DNA from: Panorpa germanica
Lineage: Eukaryota; Arthropoda; Insecta; Mecoptera; Panorpidae
NCBI GenBank assembly: GCA_963678705.1
Contig: OY783210.1
Coordinates: forward strand, 19,655,331 to 19,719,330
Direction of reading: 5' to 3'
DNA length: 64,000 nucleotides
Shown: one piece after another, positions 35,530 to 49,012 of the stretch
Numbering within the stretch: position 1 is the stretch's first letter
Layout of the letters: each line of letters begins with the position of its first letter
The notes under the pieces: generated by a model
Told to the model about the DNA's origin: nothing
The model's database searches: none
The model's input: the letters and a program-made list of their open reading frames with translations, nothing else
Translations under genes and position numbers: made by a program

Positions 35530-37130
35530 TTATACTACATTGTGCCGTTAATGTTTTGCAAAGGTGTATTCATCATTATCATTATTCTGTGGGTAATATA
35601 TCCGAATTTTTGAATGAGGGGTACCAATGCCTGTAATTTGAAACTGATCAAACGCGTTCTGTGCTGTACGAGTATGTGTTATCCCAGTTAATCGAATAAC
35701 TCAATTAGTCGGTTTTCTTTTGATCTCAAATTAAATTAGTTATTCAGTTTATGTAACAAAATTACTTCTAAAGTAATTAAATAAATCAAATTTGAATATT
35801 TTATGTTTGAAAATTATTTTATTACCCTATATAAAATATATGAACACTTAAAAGTATTTATTTTATATAGAATTAATATATGTTAATTAAACTATTATTC
35901 ATGGAAAACCAATTAACGAAGTCTACAGTATTGAAAAATAAATTGAGGAGTAATTATGGTAAAAATTCGATATACCTGTAGGTTTACCTTAGGTTAAACT
36001 TCTTCGAGTGTAGTATTCATTTTAAGATGGTCGTCAACTTCAACGTTTTCCTTAACAATACATATAAATAAATATTTAGGTGTATGAACACATTTGACCA
36101 GCTTTGTTTTATATCTTGGTGCTTTCATACATCTTAAAATATCGCAGCGTTTGAACAACACGATTTTCATTAAATCTCCACGGCTCTTAAGACTTTGTAA
36201 TGTACAAGTTAAATTAATCTAAACTAAGTATACATACAAGTAAAATGTTGGGTTTCGCTTTATGTAATAAAATTTATATAATTATGTAAAGTAAAATAGA
36301 AAAGCGGAAATCTTAACGACATAATGAATTAAAATAACTTATAGTGTAAAGTAATTTGTTAAATTATACAAATTTATTACAATTAGAGTAAATGCTTACT
36401 TAATTATATTTTAATTTCACAAAATATAAAATTGTGATAAAAGAATATCATGATAAAAGATGATATATAAAACCAACGGCCGAGATTATTTATATTTGAT
36501 GTTACACTGCGCCGGCACATAAGCCGAATAAGTTCGTGATTATGTGCGTTGCGGCGTCAAGCGTAAATGGTACTTAGACCATATATATATTGAGTGTGAA
36601 TTTCCTATAGATTAAAGGTGTTCAAAATGTGTGCGAGAGAGAAAAGTATATGTTCCTATTTGTTCTCTATGCGCATGCACCGAAAGTGTATATAGTATGA
36701 TTATCGAACAATGCTTCAACTATTACAACGGAGTGTTTTCATTCAAATTATAGCTTACATTTAGTAATAAGTTATTAATTATTAGTTAAGCCATCTACTG
36801 ACAACAACTGACAACATATTCACTGTCGTTGAATACAAATACCGGTAACTAACAACTACTTCATGTATAATGCATACCCGGATGATGATCTACATATCGA
36901 TCGAAGACAAATAGGTTCATTATTACTTGTGTTGACTGATTCAATTCTAGTTTGCCACTCAGACGTCCGTTAATGAGGGCGCGCGCTGTTGACAGTTATT
37001 TAAAGAGAACAAATAGATGGAAATACAAAACATAACGTCAAACAAAGTGGAACATAAATTATATATCAGAACTGTTGGACGTATAACATGTTATTGACAT
37101 TAATTGTATTCCTTGGGTAACTGTTATATT
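35530..37130. other. Non-coding, nothing major
   Basis: AT-rich. A hairpin-capable pair lies at about 36511-36557 (GCACATAA and TTATGTGC, with nearby CGCCG and CGGCG). No gene. Confidence 0.45.
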
Positions 37131-37209
37131 ACATTTGAGGTTCTAGTAACCCACTTTATCAATATATAGTACACTTTTATAGAGATTAAGACATAGGACA
37201 CAAGCCCAT
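37131..37209 (-). mobile_element. Solo end of the TAA-flanked inverted-repeat element
   Basis: The reverse complement starts ATGGGCTTGTGTCCTATGTC and follows the left end of the 57874 element for about 78 bases with only a couple of differences. Homology then stops at about 37131. Only one terminus is present, so this is a truncated or abortive copy. Confidence 0.85.
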
Positions 37210-38058
37210 TCTTTTGTTTTTGTAAGAAACTTGAAGGTCGTTTTTTAAATGAGAGGTTTTTATTTATGATTAGTGCACCTGCACCTACTATCACGAATTG
37301 ATTCTTTGACAAATTTATTGACTAAACCATATTTCTTGAAAACAGTAAAGTTGTATTTATGTAGCATTTACATTAAAATGTATCTGTGTTTACTAAGTAA
37401 CCAATAATTTAAAAAACCTCTTATGGTTTTAAGATAAATAAAAACTTAATTTTCCTGGTAAAATACATTTAAAAAAGTCGTATTATGTTAAGGGTAAAAA
37501 GTTAAATTTACTCAACGAATAAAACTCCATTTAGTGGTATTTAAATTTAACATTTGGTTGAAACTTTCCTATAAAAAACTATCTGTTTTGTTACTTTTTA
37601 AATAAATTTCGTTTTTACTTTATATTGTATATGTGTATGTATATGTATGTATACATACATGCTGAAGGTATATACACGTATTCTAGCAGCGTCGCGTTGG
37701 TTTGGTGCTTTATTTTATAACTCACGTAAAAAGTCAACTATGATGATAAGCGTAGCTCTGTGGTTATTCTAGTTCGTGTAACGTAGAACTACAATATCTG
37801 GTAATTGCGTAGCACAGTACCGTGGCTTGTTGCTACGTCGCTACAATGCTCTACGTGTACAGATGAATTAACATGTTGTACATACAAAGAATAGTAATGT
37901 GGGTATAATTAAAAGTGTTCTATTTAATCAGCCGTACAAACGAGGAAATAAAGAATTACTATAAAACCACAGGGTGTTTCATGTGAAAACAATAACACAA
38001 TAACAGAAAAAGTATAACTAAGATATAAATAAAATAATAAATTTAAAAATATAATGCT
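37210..38058. other. Non-coding, with a TATG/TACA microsatellite
   Basis: A palindromic TATGTGTATGTATATGTATG...TACATACATG run lies at about 37628-37661. No gene. Confidence 0.45.
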
Positions 38059-38360
38059 GGTTTCACACCAGAGAGATAGTATTGTTGTCAAAAAACAAAA
38101 CAAAAACACGATTTGTTTTATTTTAAAACAGTTCTATTTTTCGAAGAGAGACTGTTCACACTGAACAGACTGATGTTGGTTTTACTGTTTTTCTGTGTGT
38201 CCCATAACAATTAAAAAACATGTTAAACAACATCTGACAGGCGCAAATGTTCACAAAAAACAAAACCACTTTTTAAAGACAAAAATAATTTAAGAACTGT
38301 CTCTTTGGTGTAATATTGGTGTTTTTGTTCGTGTTTTAACTGTCTCTCTGGTGTGAAACC
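38059..38360. mobile_element. Short inverted-repeat element, family unknown (about 300 bp)
   Basis: Inverted termini GGTTTCACACCAGAGAGATA (38059-38080) and, reversed, GGTTTCACACCAGAGAGACA (38339-38360) match over 22 bp with one mismatch. They may extend weakly outward (ATAATG against TTATG). A relaxed echo of the end (AGAGAGACTGTTCACACTGA) occurs inside at 38143. The target-site duplication is ambiguous, so the superfamily is open (hAT is one possibility). Non-coding. Confidence 0.8.
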
Positions 38361-39598
38361 GACATAATACATGTCATATACTCTAGTAGAAAATGTAACT
38401 CAGCAAGTGAAGGACATTTTCTATATGAGAAGTAGGAAATGAATCTTGGAATTAGTTTGCCGCAAGCTAGCTAGCGTGTAAATTACAATGCAGGACCATT
38501 TTCTACTTTTGTAGCTGCACATCGTAGTTGGATATCCCTAAATTTAAAAACTGACAAAAAATTATGTATCTCAGACACAAGCGCAACCATTGCAATGCAT
38601 GTCGGTTTCATTTAATGTTGCTTCCACTTCCATTTTACGTTTGATGCGAGCCCTGTGTACTTATGGACGCTTACCATGGACATAACAGCATAAATGCATA
38701 TAGAGCATACTTAATAACATCTGTAAATACGTAATACTAAGTTCTAAATTTAACTTACTGAAATCACGAGCTAATTATGTATGCTTTATGTTGTTAAATG
38801 CTGTCAAACTGTAATGACATGCCTTTGTTAATATTTTCAGTGTAACGCTGTCTAGCCTATTAGCTAGTCTGTAGCGTAATACTAGCTATTAGTTTCTAAG
38901 CAACTATTTTACGTTCAAATTAACATACTTTATGTATATTACCTTGTTCAAAGCTAAACGCTTATTGGTTTCCATCCATAATGACTCTACAGTTGTTATA
39001 TAAGATTAAGGTTAGCATACATTGTAATTGTTCTCTAATAAGTATCAGTAGATGGTATTGTCGTTATAGGCTTTGCTGTTAAACGGGTGCAACTTACAAT
39101 TAAACGATTTGACGAGGTAATTAGATTGGTAATATAATTCTCTTAAGGTTTATGCTTTGATAGCTACAGCTCGTGAGTAATGTCTGCTAAACTATTATGT
39201 TTAACTGCGTAAATGCGGATACTCGTGGGTAGATCCATACAAAGCTGTGTTATATGTCCCATATATGTTGTGCTATGTTGAATATGTTACATAATCAAAT
39301 TCCAGATTACAGGTTTATTGATATTGTACTTGGTTGTTGGACTATTATATGGTTTCAATTAGTAGTTAGTGCTGTCAAAACGTAATTATTTTCATATATA
39401 CTATTAGTAGTTTATAAACTACTAATAATATGCGAATTTACATCAAGTTAACACTGGAACACAAAACATGCAAATTACCATAAATTTGTTTTATAGAGAC
39501 TCTTTATTATGTAGCCGCTAAACTTAGTAAGATTTATTTAACGAGGATATTTGCTTATATCAGAGAATGTGAAGAAAATGATAAAAGTCATTTTGAAT
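38361..39598. other. Non-coding, nothing seen
   Basis: AT-rich spacer with no repeat or exon recognised. Confidence 0.45.
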
Positions 39599-39884
39599 TT
39601 GTACAATAGTTTTTTATTTTTTTTTAAATATAGTTTCTCGGGCTTCCTAGGCACGTAGCCTTTTATCGCCCCTAATATATTCTGCTTCTTCTTATACTTT
39701 GTATCCCGACAACAAGAATGATCTATTCATGGCTACTGCTGATATAAATTTCGGTTTCTCAATCAAAAAGGCGGTGTTAACAGGAAGCGTCTGCGAAGTC
39801 TGTAGCACTGCCCGTTGGAGTCAATTTCTTGCCATTGCTGTATTTTTACATTGCCATAGAATGTGGTCAGGTTGTACAATAGTT
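39599..39884 (-). mobile_element. 5'-truncated non-LTR retrotransposon (family A), second copy, with target-site duplication
   Basis: A 13-bp duplication, TTGTACAATAGTT, lies at 39599-39611 and 39872-39884, with the T-rich complement of the poly(A) tail just inside on the left. The 260-bp insert is almost identical to the 3' end at 20425-20640, with about three differences in the first 150 bases. Its minus strand keeps a longer C-terminus than the other copy (VLQTSQTLPVNTAFLIEKPK, then ...SGYKV, stop). However, it has a stop in place of Gly after MARN and Trp in place of a Cys (HILWQC). Confidence 0.9.
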
Positions 39885-41694
39885 ATAACATTCCAAGTGA
39901 TATTGATTTATAATCGATCTTGTAATGAAATTGACACATTACCGATATTTAATGCGCGGTGTTGATACTGCAGTCAGTGCATGTTAAAAAAGCTCTAGTT
40001 ATTGATATTTGCACTTAGTTTAAATTAACAATTGCTGTTACAATGTTCGCTAATAAAATGAAAGGTAAATGCTAATTTTAATGATTACAAAAGATGTAGA
40101 AATGTAGACTATGATAACTTAATTCTAAGATGAAATTATTTTTAATTTTTACTTCCTTCCGTTCCTGTACAAAATGCTAAAACGTCTTGGAAAATCGATC
40201 TCCTTACAATTTCCTTACAGCGCAAAATAATTCCCACTTTCCTTTCGAATGGTGGATGCTTGTTTTCATATTTCACGACAAACTTCAAACACATCCCTAC
40301 ACAGGTATTTGAAGGGTAGCACAAGGATAATAAAACGAGACCCTTAACGTATTAGGTCTAATTCGTTTAAACTTGTTACAATCTACCAATGTGTGTGTGT
40401 GCGTCTTGTACGAGTATAATCAAGTTACATTAAGTGGTAAGAAATATTAAATTTTATTAATAAAGTTGTATAAATAAATAAACTTTTGTGAGAAAAGCGC
40501 GTTGAGATAAGAATTTATTTAAGAGGTGGTACTTGTACAGTAAAGTAGACATTTTGAAAAGCAAAAGAAAAAAAAAACAAAGTAAATATTATTTCTAGAA
40601 GGAAAATGGTAAAATCAAAGAGACAAGTAAGATGAAGAATAAATATATTAAATTGGTTGAGAGGTACTTTACTTGGAAAGAAAGTAAAGTAAAGAAAATT
40701 GGAAAAAGAAAATTGAAGTAAAGGAAAATACTATACTATAAGTGCAAATGAAAAATAAATATTAAAATACTAATAAAAAAAATTACAGAAATGTAATAAC
40801 GAATTATGATATTATTTTATTAAATTACCTGAGATAGGAAATAGCCGTTGCTGTAGATGTTAAAAATGTGTCTGTACAAACACTGAATTTATTCATTCCA
40901 TTTGTATAATTATAGCCACAAAAAACGAACAGTAATGATTGAAATCTGTAAATAAATTAAACTCGTCGTGACTACATAATCAGCATCACGTGATCAATAA
41001 TGCATGTTCCAATAGTAACTACACCTCATAATTATTCCGCATTGAACATTAAACAAATAAATGAAATTATGTTCACACTACATATTATAATATGTGTAAT
41101 ATGCATTTTCATTAAATATTTTATTTAAAATGCAAATACGTTTTAACATTAAATAACTATAAATTAGAATGGGAATATCGTTTAATTTGAATTTCGATTT
41201 AAAAATAAAATTAAATCAGTAATTAAAAAAGCCAATTAAATGTTATATACGATTTGTGTTGATAGTCGTCGTAGTATTAGCTACCACAACTCAGAATTAC
41301 AGGATTACTTTCAGGAGTTACTTTGTCAGTATACTTAGGAAAAGAGTAGAAGAGGGTGCTGAATTCATTGAAATTTGGAGAACAACAATAAAAATAATAA
41401 AATAAATGATAATAACAAATTTATTTTCTAATTTCTTTTCTTTGTATTTTCTTTAAGTACACCCACTTACATTCCGCTCCCGGCGCCCATGCCAGTGACC
41501 GTTTATTGTATGTATAAGTTGAAATCTAAACGGCGACTTTAAATAGTGGCTGAGTTCTGATTTGATCTAAATACCATACTATCAGATTTTTGTTTGCAAT
41601 CAGATCTTAAAAAGTTTATAGGTATTAGAAATATCTGATTCGAAAACAAATATGTAAGCTAAATCCGATACTGATATTTTGTAAAGTAAATATA
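39885..41694. other. Non-coding, with a purine-rich block
   Basis: 40530-40800 is strongly purine-rich on the plus strand (GAAAGAAAGTAAAGTAAAGA). It could be a very old LINE relic like that at 47531, but has no readable motif. A GT microsatellite lies near 40391. Confidence 0.4.
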
Positions 41695-41806
41695 GTTCAA
41701 ATTACGAGAGTTCGGCGATGATTCATATTTAAAACTATGACGCAATGAAAAGGCACTGAAATTTTGTATAACATATTTTGGAACTTTGGTACTTTGTAAT
41801 TTGAAC
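41695..41806. mobile_element. TA-flanked MITE, internally deleted copy (112 bp)
   Basis: Perfect terminal repeats GTTCAAATTAC and GTAATTTGAAC are flanked by TA. The left 40 bp (GTTCAAATTACGAGAGTTCG, then GCGATGATTCATATTTAAAA) follows the 33634 copy; the right half is shortened. Confidence 0.8.
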
Positions 41807-43072
41807 TACACATGTCAAAATAAATACAAACTCAAATATTATAAAACGATCGCAAGAATGTGTTCCTAGTAGATAAACATCACTTACAAATTCAGGTTAA
41901 TTTTTAATTACGTCGTAACTTTAAAACTTTAATTCCATTGGTCTGTATAACGAATTTTAAGTACGAAGTTAACCTCGTGTATTCGTTTAAACTAATATAA
42001 CGTTAGTAAACGATACATTTACAACGTTTCAACGCTACGTTCCGTTACAGTGGTCCATCTCATCTCATCTACCGCTTCTCCGACCACTGTTCTATGGTTA
42101 AATTTTATTTTATTTGTTTTAAAATGATTACAGCAATTTCGTTGATGTTTCTCTAAAAGCAAAATTGTGTTAGTTGGACATTTCTTCATTAAATCAGGTT
42201 TTATGGTGTATATTTTTATTGTAATTAAAATTGTTATATTTATACGTAACAAAATACTCTGTTCTAGTAACAAAGTTTAAACTAAAACTGGGTGTACCGA
42301 AATATCAGTTTATTTTGAACTAATAAAGGAAATTGCAAGAATCATATTTGTCAAAAAATATCTATTTGGCGATTGATACATGCTAGTCAACTTACGTATG
42401 TTTTTGCTCGCAAAATCGAAAAGTAGCCGGTCGATTTTCAGTTGATAGTCGTCTGTGTTTTTGTGTGTGTGTTTTTAATGTATTTTTCCATTAATTTCAT
42501 ATAAGACTAACCCACAGCGAAGCGCGTAAAACACTAAGTATACTCGAATAATATGAGGTACTTAAATATTTCGAGAAATCTAAGAACTACTTATCTTATA
42601 AGCTCATAAGATAATTAAGATGGAAGGTAACTGCTTAAGTATCAGTGAATCATTTAATTACTTCGCTCTTCAAATAACTTGACCAATTTAATATACCCTA
42701 CCAATATTTTTGACAATTCTAACACAGTAATCAAACAGGTTAGGTAAGAGATCAAATTCATTAGTATTCGAAACGGACGTCGTGTGGCAATAGCGCTGGA
42801 CACTGTGTCACGTTCGTATCTCATGAATTTTCCTCTTGATTTGTCTCTGCTATATTCATACAAAGACATCTTGATTTAAGTACTCTCTTAGCCCAAAACT
42901 TCAACTATTTAATAACGAATTGATTTATTATTTACCTAGTTATTTAATTTACAGAGGATGCATGCATAAACATATAAGAATAATTTAGATTCCCGTTCCA
43001 CAAGTGTTATTCGGACTCGGTATTTTTTCCCATTAAAAAGAAATGCTTCTTTCATGATCAGAATTTCATGAA
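41807..43072. other. Non-coding, nothing certain
   Basis: The ORFs at 42019 and 42654 (minus) have no recognisable domains. ACCCACAGCGAAGCGCG at about 42510 may be a remnant of the CGTCGC-hairpin repeat start, but too short to call. Confidence 0.4.
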
Positions 43073-43195
43073 GTTTTGATACATATCGTTTGAAGGTTGG
43101 TACCATCTAAAAATCATATGGATTTGTCAATAGTGGCGCCATCTACATGTCATTCTACGAACTAATTGAGTGATGTGTTACGTATACCGCTATTA
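43073..43195. repeat. Dispersed repeat with TAGTGGCGCCATCT core (inverted partner of 5640)
   Basis: It matches the reverse complement of 5640-5770 over about 120 bases, including GTTTGAAGGTTGGTA, AATCATATGGATTTGTCAAT and ATTGAGTGATGTGTTA. Non-coding; family not identified. Confidence 0.7.
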
Positions 43196-45555
43196 TAATG
43201 CGTATAATATTATAAAATATATATACATTCTCTTTATTTAATAACAAGCTTAAGAATATGCACTTAAAACTTTTCTGCAGATTTTTTTATATATTTATTT
43301 ATACAAAACATTATATTTTTAAGAAATGTGTAACTTCAGTCATACTTTGGTAATGCCACCGTCTAAAGTATAATCCTTTTAAACCACGAGATGCTAACAG
43401 GCCTTAAGGGGTTGCAGAATAAGTAGTGAGGGGTAAAATGGTGTTATAAGGGAAAGGGGAGTTAAGCCACGTTTTACTGGGGATGATAAATATTTCATGT
43501 TTGTCTCTACAATTGGGTTGAGACTTATAGGAGTATTGTGACCTCTTCCCCTTGCACCCCTCAAACCACGTTGACGCTAACGTCTACGGTAGTTCGAGAG
43601 TAATTGGGAATTTAAGTAAACTAGTACAAAATAAACAAATAACAAAAGATAAAAACTAAATTTTGATATTTTTAAATACCCGTTATAATAAAAAAAAAAA
43701 TTAATAAGATTTTTGAAATATCAATTTGAAAATCTGAAAATTCCACATCAATTACAGAAAGCTACATTTCTTTACACGTCACCATGGGCAATCATCTTAA
43801 ATTCCTGAAGATATGAAATAAGTTCTCTTTTATGGTTATCTTTTATTTCCAACTTAGAAACTAAGTGTTAACTTATCTACTATCAATAAATCAATGCATT
43901 TATAACTTTAAAAGAATTTTTTGTTTTTTTTTAAATAAAAAGTTACAAAAGTAGGTACATAGAAATAAATATTGGATGTATTGGCACTGTAAAATACTTT
44001 TTGATAGTTTTGGCGTGAAAATATAATCATAAAAGCTGTGAACTTTCCTTTTGAGGAGGAGTGGGGTTTATTCTTAACAGGACAATTTAAGCGCATGTGC
44101 CAAAAAATTTACATTTTTGAATTATGGTACATACGACATGTCAAAGTTTAAAATATATAAAGATACTACATCAATACTTTGTGGTATATTTTTCTAGGGA
44201 TGACAGTGCCAGATTTACCCTTTGATAACATAAAACGGGGCCCTTGTATCTTTTAAACATAGATTTATAAAAATAACAGTTACTTTAAATTTTCATTTAG
44301 AAAGTACCCTAAATAAAAGATCAGTCTAAAAATATTAAGTGGACTACATTACGCGATTTTACAAACGTTTATTGGCATTTATGTATAACGGTATAATCGG
44401 TTAAGAAGTTCAAGTGGGGACAGTTCATTCTAGGTGGTTCGCAAACAGGTCATCGTGAGGTCAAGAAGTCTGATGTAATAGGAATAACCGAGAGTAATTG
44501 GTCAGACCTCTTACAGTTACTATGGTGATAAATTAAAGCAGAAAATGCTTTCAAGAGAGAATTGACTCACAATGTTAAGTAGAAAAGATTTGGATTTATA
44601 TGAAATTGAACAAAAAAATGTAAAATCGCGGTAAATTTAATTTGTCATTGAAATTTCGTATGTAATAAATATAAAGTTGTCAGTGATATTTACATTAATT
44701 TAAATCATAATAATTTATATCATATAATCAGCTTTTAAATACTGGCCTCATATTGTTGTATAGTGATATTACAATCAGAGTTTTGTGAAGTTCACAGCTT
44801 AAATTAAGTACTTACTAAATAAGTTTATAATAATTTTTTTACAGCTTACTATTTTTTATAAATTTTCGCAGCGATTTTAACAAGTCCTCGGAACAACGTT
44901 ATACACAATTCACACCATTAAAAAACCGAGCTAAGAGTATTTATTACAACATTTTTCAATAACGATTACGACATTTTTTAACAGTGTATTACCTAGTCAC
45001 GTGACCCTCTACACTCCTTTACACTTTACGTTGATGTGCAGGCAGGACTCGGCTGCATCCTGCAGATATCAGCTCCACGAATTCACATTGTATTACAGTT
45101 GTAAATTATAACATGCTGGAAAAACGATAATCTTCCATGAATAATGTTAACTGCTTATATAATAGTGGTGATATACGGCCACCTTAAACATATTTTGTTT
45201 ATCAGCTAGTGAAAGACTGATTTACATAACTAAAATTTATTATATGTGTCAGACAGAAAGCGATGCTTCATAGTATGCAATATATGTAGGTATTTATAAA
45301 AAAATGGAGCTGATGCAACTGTCTGGAATTTTAGACTCCAAACTAAACTGTACAACAGCTATAATTTTTTTTACGATAAATGTTTTGGTAGAAGCTATTT
45401 TACGTAAGCGTGGTCTTCCTATTTCTTTTATTTAAGAGCCGAATGGATTTTAGATTAGATGTGACTTCACTTGTTTATCTGTGCATATGACGTATTTAAT
45501 GGTTTGCTTCCCTATTAATATTTGTAAGTGCTTAAGTGGAAAGCAGGAACTAAAC
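43196..45555. other. Non-coding, nothing seen
   Basis: AT-rich with no supported gene; the minus-strand ORF at 43908 is low-complexity. Confidence 0.45.
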
Positions 45556-45724
45556 CTTACTTAAGGATACAACTATTTAATACTAAAGCTATTATCCAGT
45601 TTACAAGTAGATTTACAGGAGAGGTATTGAAAATGATCCATTTGCTGGAGATAAGACGTTGTTTTCTTGAAGTGCGCTGAGATATACGTATAATAATTAA
45701 ATTACGCTTTTCGCAGAACGAGGA
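45556..45724 (+). repeat. Direct repeat pair, copy 1 (partner at 49013)
   Basis: It shares TTAAGGATAC, AGCTATTATCCAGTTTACA, GCTGGAGATAAGA, CTTGAAGTGCG and CAGAACGAGG with 49013-49191 in the same order and orientation. Non-coding. It ends only 8 bases before a TA-flanked MITE. Confidence 0.8.
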
Positions 45725-45732
45725 TTATTATA

Positions 45733-45942
45733 GTCAAAATCACGTTAGATCGCCGGTGACCTATACTTAAAAGAGGTTATAAGAGGGGTATACATTTATA
45801 ATACGATAATGAATTTTGTCTTATTCGTTGCTATATACATTATAGAAAAATAAATGAGTCAGTGCTTTTTAGTTATATCAGCAGTTTATACTCCACAACT
45901 TGTTTTAAGTATGAGTCACCGCCGAACTCTCGTAACTTCAAC
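45733..45942. mobile_element. TA-flanked MITE, copy 2 (210 bp)
   Basis: In reverse orientation to the copy at 33634, and of the same length. Ends are TA-GTCAAAATCACGTTAGATCG and ...CCGAACTCTCGTAACTTCAAC. The interior ATACGATAATGAATTTTGTC and TATAGAAAAATAAATGAGTC match in reverse. The 70-codon ORF overlapping it is spurious. Confidence 0.8.
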
Positions 45943-47530
45943 CATACTAATAGCATCAATTAATTTTAAGAATGCAAAAACATACCCATGCAAATTGTTA
46001 AATAAACTTTTCAATATCTTTTCTCATTTAAATGTAATAAAGTATTATGTAATTGGTTTTGATTGAGTAAGTGATTTTAGTCATCTGCTTTTGGAAAATA
46101 TGAGACTTAAAATTAAGGCAAGAATCAGAGCGAGAGAAGAACTGAACTTACGCAGATCTGCCTTATTGTTATCTAAGAATCATAAGATATAAATTGATAA
46201 TAAAACCAGCGGTGCTATTTGATTTGGAGACTTAGACTTGGAGGAAGAGCGATTGTGATCTCTTTCGAATTTGGGGAAGGAAAATTTCCAAATGTGAATC
46301 TGTTTTCGAAGTATTGATGAACAGTAAATTAGGCATTAATTATAACAAAAAAAATTAATTTCTGCTATATTGTAAATCAAGCTTCCAACAATACATAATT
46401 TGCTTATTATGTTGTTAATAATAGAAGAGAATGGCTTTTCTTTCGCAGTCTTTTGATACAATACGGACAACAATCTGTAGGTCTCATATTTATCACCTTG
46501 CTAAATGAGTAACAAATTGCCTCATTCGAAAGCCGTTTAGTTAATAACACGTTATTATTGTAATCACGATTTATTAGCTTTTACATTATGTATTCTCTTT
46601 TCAGTTTTGATTAATGAATTTATTGCCATCTGTTGTTGGTAACACGAATTATAATTAACGTGGGGTAATAAATGAGTCATCCAGAATCATATACGGTTAA
46701 GTCTAAAAATAATAATCCTGTTAATATCTAAAATTTAGAGAAAAATGAACTTAACCGCATTAGCTTCTGAGCGAGTGAATCAGAGAAACATTATCTAATA
46801 CTCATATAAGTGCAATGACTTAAAGTAAATAAACTAGTCGCATTTTGTGTGATTAATTCTTTTTGTGCTACAACGATACGTTAAATCGTGGGGCGTCGTC
46901 AGGCGTCGATGTCTACGACGCTCTCTATTCGACGGATGGAAACATTTTATTTCCTAAGGATTATTTATTATCTTTTATCGTCATATAAGTATAATTACAT
47001 TAGCTATAAAAACCAAATAAAATTTTATTATAATCTGTAATATATTGTTTCTATCTATCTATTTATAGATAAAAGTACGCAAAATGCAGCACTAGAATCA
47101 TTGCTTGTATCCATTTATATTTATTAGTGTATGTGTTTATATGCTATAGTAAACTAGACGTATTCGGAAGTTACTAAGTAGAATATTTATTAATTTTAAT
47201 GCGTTTTAATTTTTAAAACAGTTTTAAAAAGTAAAGACAACAACGTAATTGCGTATAGTGTACCGTAGAAGTGAAACAACTCAGCTGTGTTGTCAGACTG
47301 CTAACTCAGTCAATTATCCATTGGCAATGCTTGGTGTTACAACCTTTGACCTTTGAAATGTGACTGTCTTGCTTGAATGTTTAAGTTCTCGAAGTACCTA
47401 CACTGTTGCTATTACCTTACTGTTTTTGTTAAACTATTAAATAATATTTTTTTTGTATTTTTAAAAACAAATTCATATTTTATAGTAAATTTGACTTGTT
47501 ATTTCTGGTGATGAATAATATATATTATAG
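45943..47530. other. Non-coding, nothing seen
   Basis: AT-rich. A GCGTCG/CGACGC inverted motif occurs near 46894-46921 and a short TATC array at 47050. Confidence 0.45.
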
Positions 47531-47820
47531 AATGAGTCCAAGGTTTAGATGAGGAGAAAGGAAGCAGATACTGGACAAATAGAGAGGAAAGAATGTGTAG
47601 AGTGTGCGGAACGGAGATTGAAACACTGGAGCACATTAAGTTTGATTGTCAGGAAAAAGTAATGAGCGAGATGAATAAAGGGAGGCAGTGAAAGAAAGAG
47701 GTGGATGGCGCAAATAGAAAAAAGGAACGAATAACAGGACAATAAATAATCTCGGTATCTGGTTTGCATGGGGAACATGAAGAGAGAGGAAGTACTAAAA
47801 GTATAGAATTTTTTTTTTTT
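47531..47820 (+). pseudogene. Non-LTR retrotransposon ORF2 C-terminus, family B (best copy)
   Basis: The plus strand reads MSPRFR, then after a small frame change GLDEEKGSRYWTNREERMC and RVCGTEIETLEHIKFDC, then KVMSEMNKGRQ and a stop. The R-Y-W, C-x2-C, E-H-I, C signature is the conserved Cys/His tail of a LINE reverse-transcriptase ORF. Further A/G-rich sequence and a homopolymer T-run follow (about 47808-47823). The 5' part of the element is missing and no clear target-site duplication was found. A minus-strand ORF over the same DNA is a shadow. Confidence 0.75.
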
Positions 47821-49012
47821 TTTAGTTTTTAATAAATAAATAAAGTTTAGTTTTTTAAGTAAATAAAATTTAGTTTTAAGGTTGAATTGTTAAGATAAGA
47901 ATGAAATGTAATAAGAAATAGAATACGGTAGATTGTAAAGCCGAAAGACACACACAATTAACAATAAATAATAATATAATAATTCAGGATAAGTCGAATG
48001 TTGAATCTAAAATTAATTTTATATAACTTAGTTGTAAGATTCATGCGGTTCATTAAGAAACATGTCTTTAATTATATCTAATATCATTTTTAATGATAAT
48101 TTAAAAAAACAAATTCGTAAAAAGAAATTTATATATTGTTAATGTTTTAGAAATTAATATTCTTTTTGGAATATCAATTAGTAAAATTCATTATGAAAAA
48201 TTAAAAGAAGTTCTTTGTCAATAGACATATTGTAATCACTGTTCATCCTGGCTACACGTTAAGACGGACAATGTGTTTTTGTTTATTTTTGTCGCTTAAG
48301 GTTTGAATACGGGGGCTTTACTGTACTTAGTTACATACCACTGCATTTTATTGATTTTATTTTATATTACCACGTAATACAATCAAATAACTGTTAATGG
48401 TTTATTTCAATAAAAACAAAAATTATCTGCAAAACGGGTAAAGTAAAAACGGACTGTCAATTTAAATTTCGATCTCGCGTGAAGTTGTGTAATCAGTGAT
48501 TTACAAAAAGTACAATCTAGACACTAAAAGAAATGTAATACGATTTCCAATATATGTACAACCCATTGTTTTACTAGTAGTGGTAAGTATGAATAGCTGG
48601 TGTATCTCTAAGTGTATTCACTACTGAAATAATTGAGTTAGTGTGGTCCATTACGGGATACATTAAACTAACATCAATAAATGTAAAAGAAGTTATCGTT
48701 AATTAGAAAAACTTTATAAATACATCAAAATATTAAGGAAAAGGAGTCCGTAACAGCCGTTACGCTGTAACATACGAGAACGTCTAGTAAATTCAAATAT
48801 ATCACCGTAAAGAGGTTTATGTATAATTACAGGACTAAAATACTCCAGTAACTTCAGTTAATGGTCACAAATCACGCAGAAATTACTTGGAAAGACACAA
48901 GAAACTTGTAAGGGTGTGTTCCATGTCCAGAAGTAAATTCCAGTGGCTCCAGAATGTAGGAACATCATGATCTAAATCATACGAGCATATCAGACTTATT
49001 TAAGTATTTGTA
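47821..49012. other. Non-coding, nothing seen
   Basis: AT-rich spacer. The first 120 bases are an AAATAAA-type simple tract that may be the tail of the preceding LINE relic. Confidence 0.4.
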
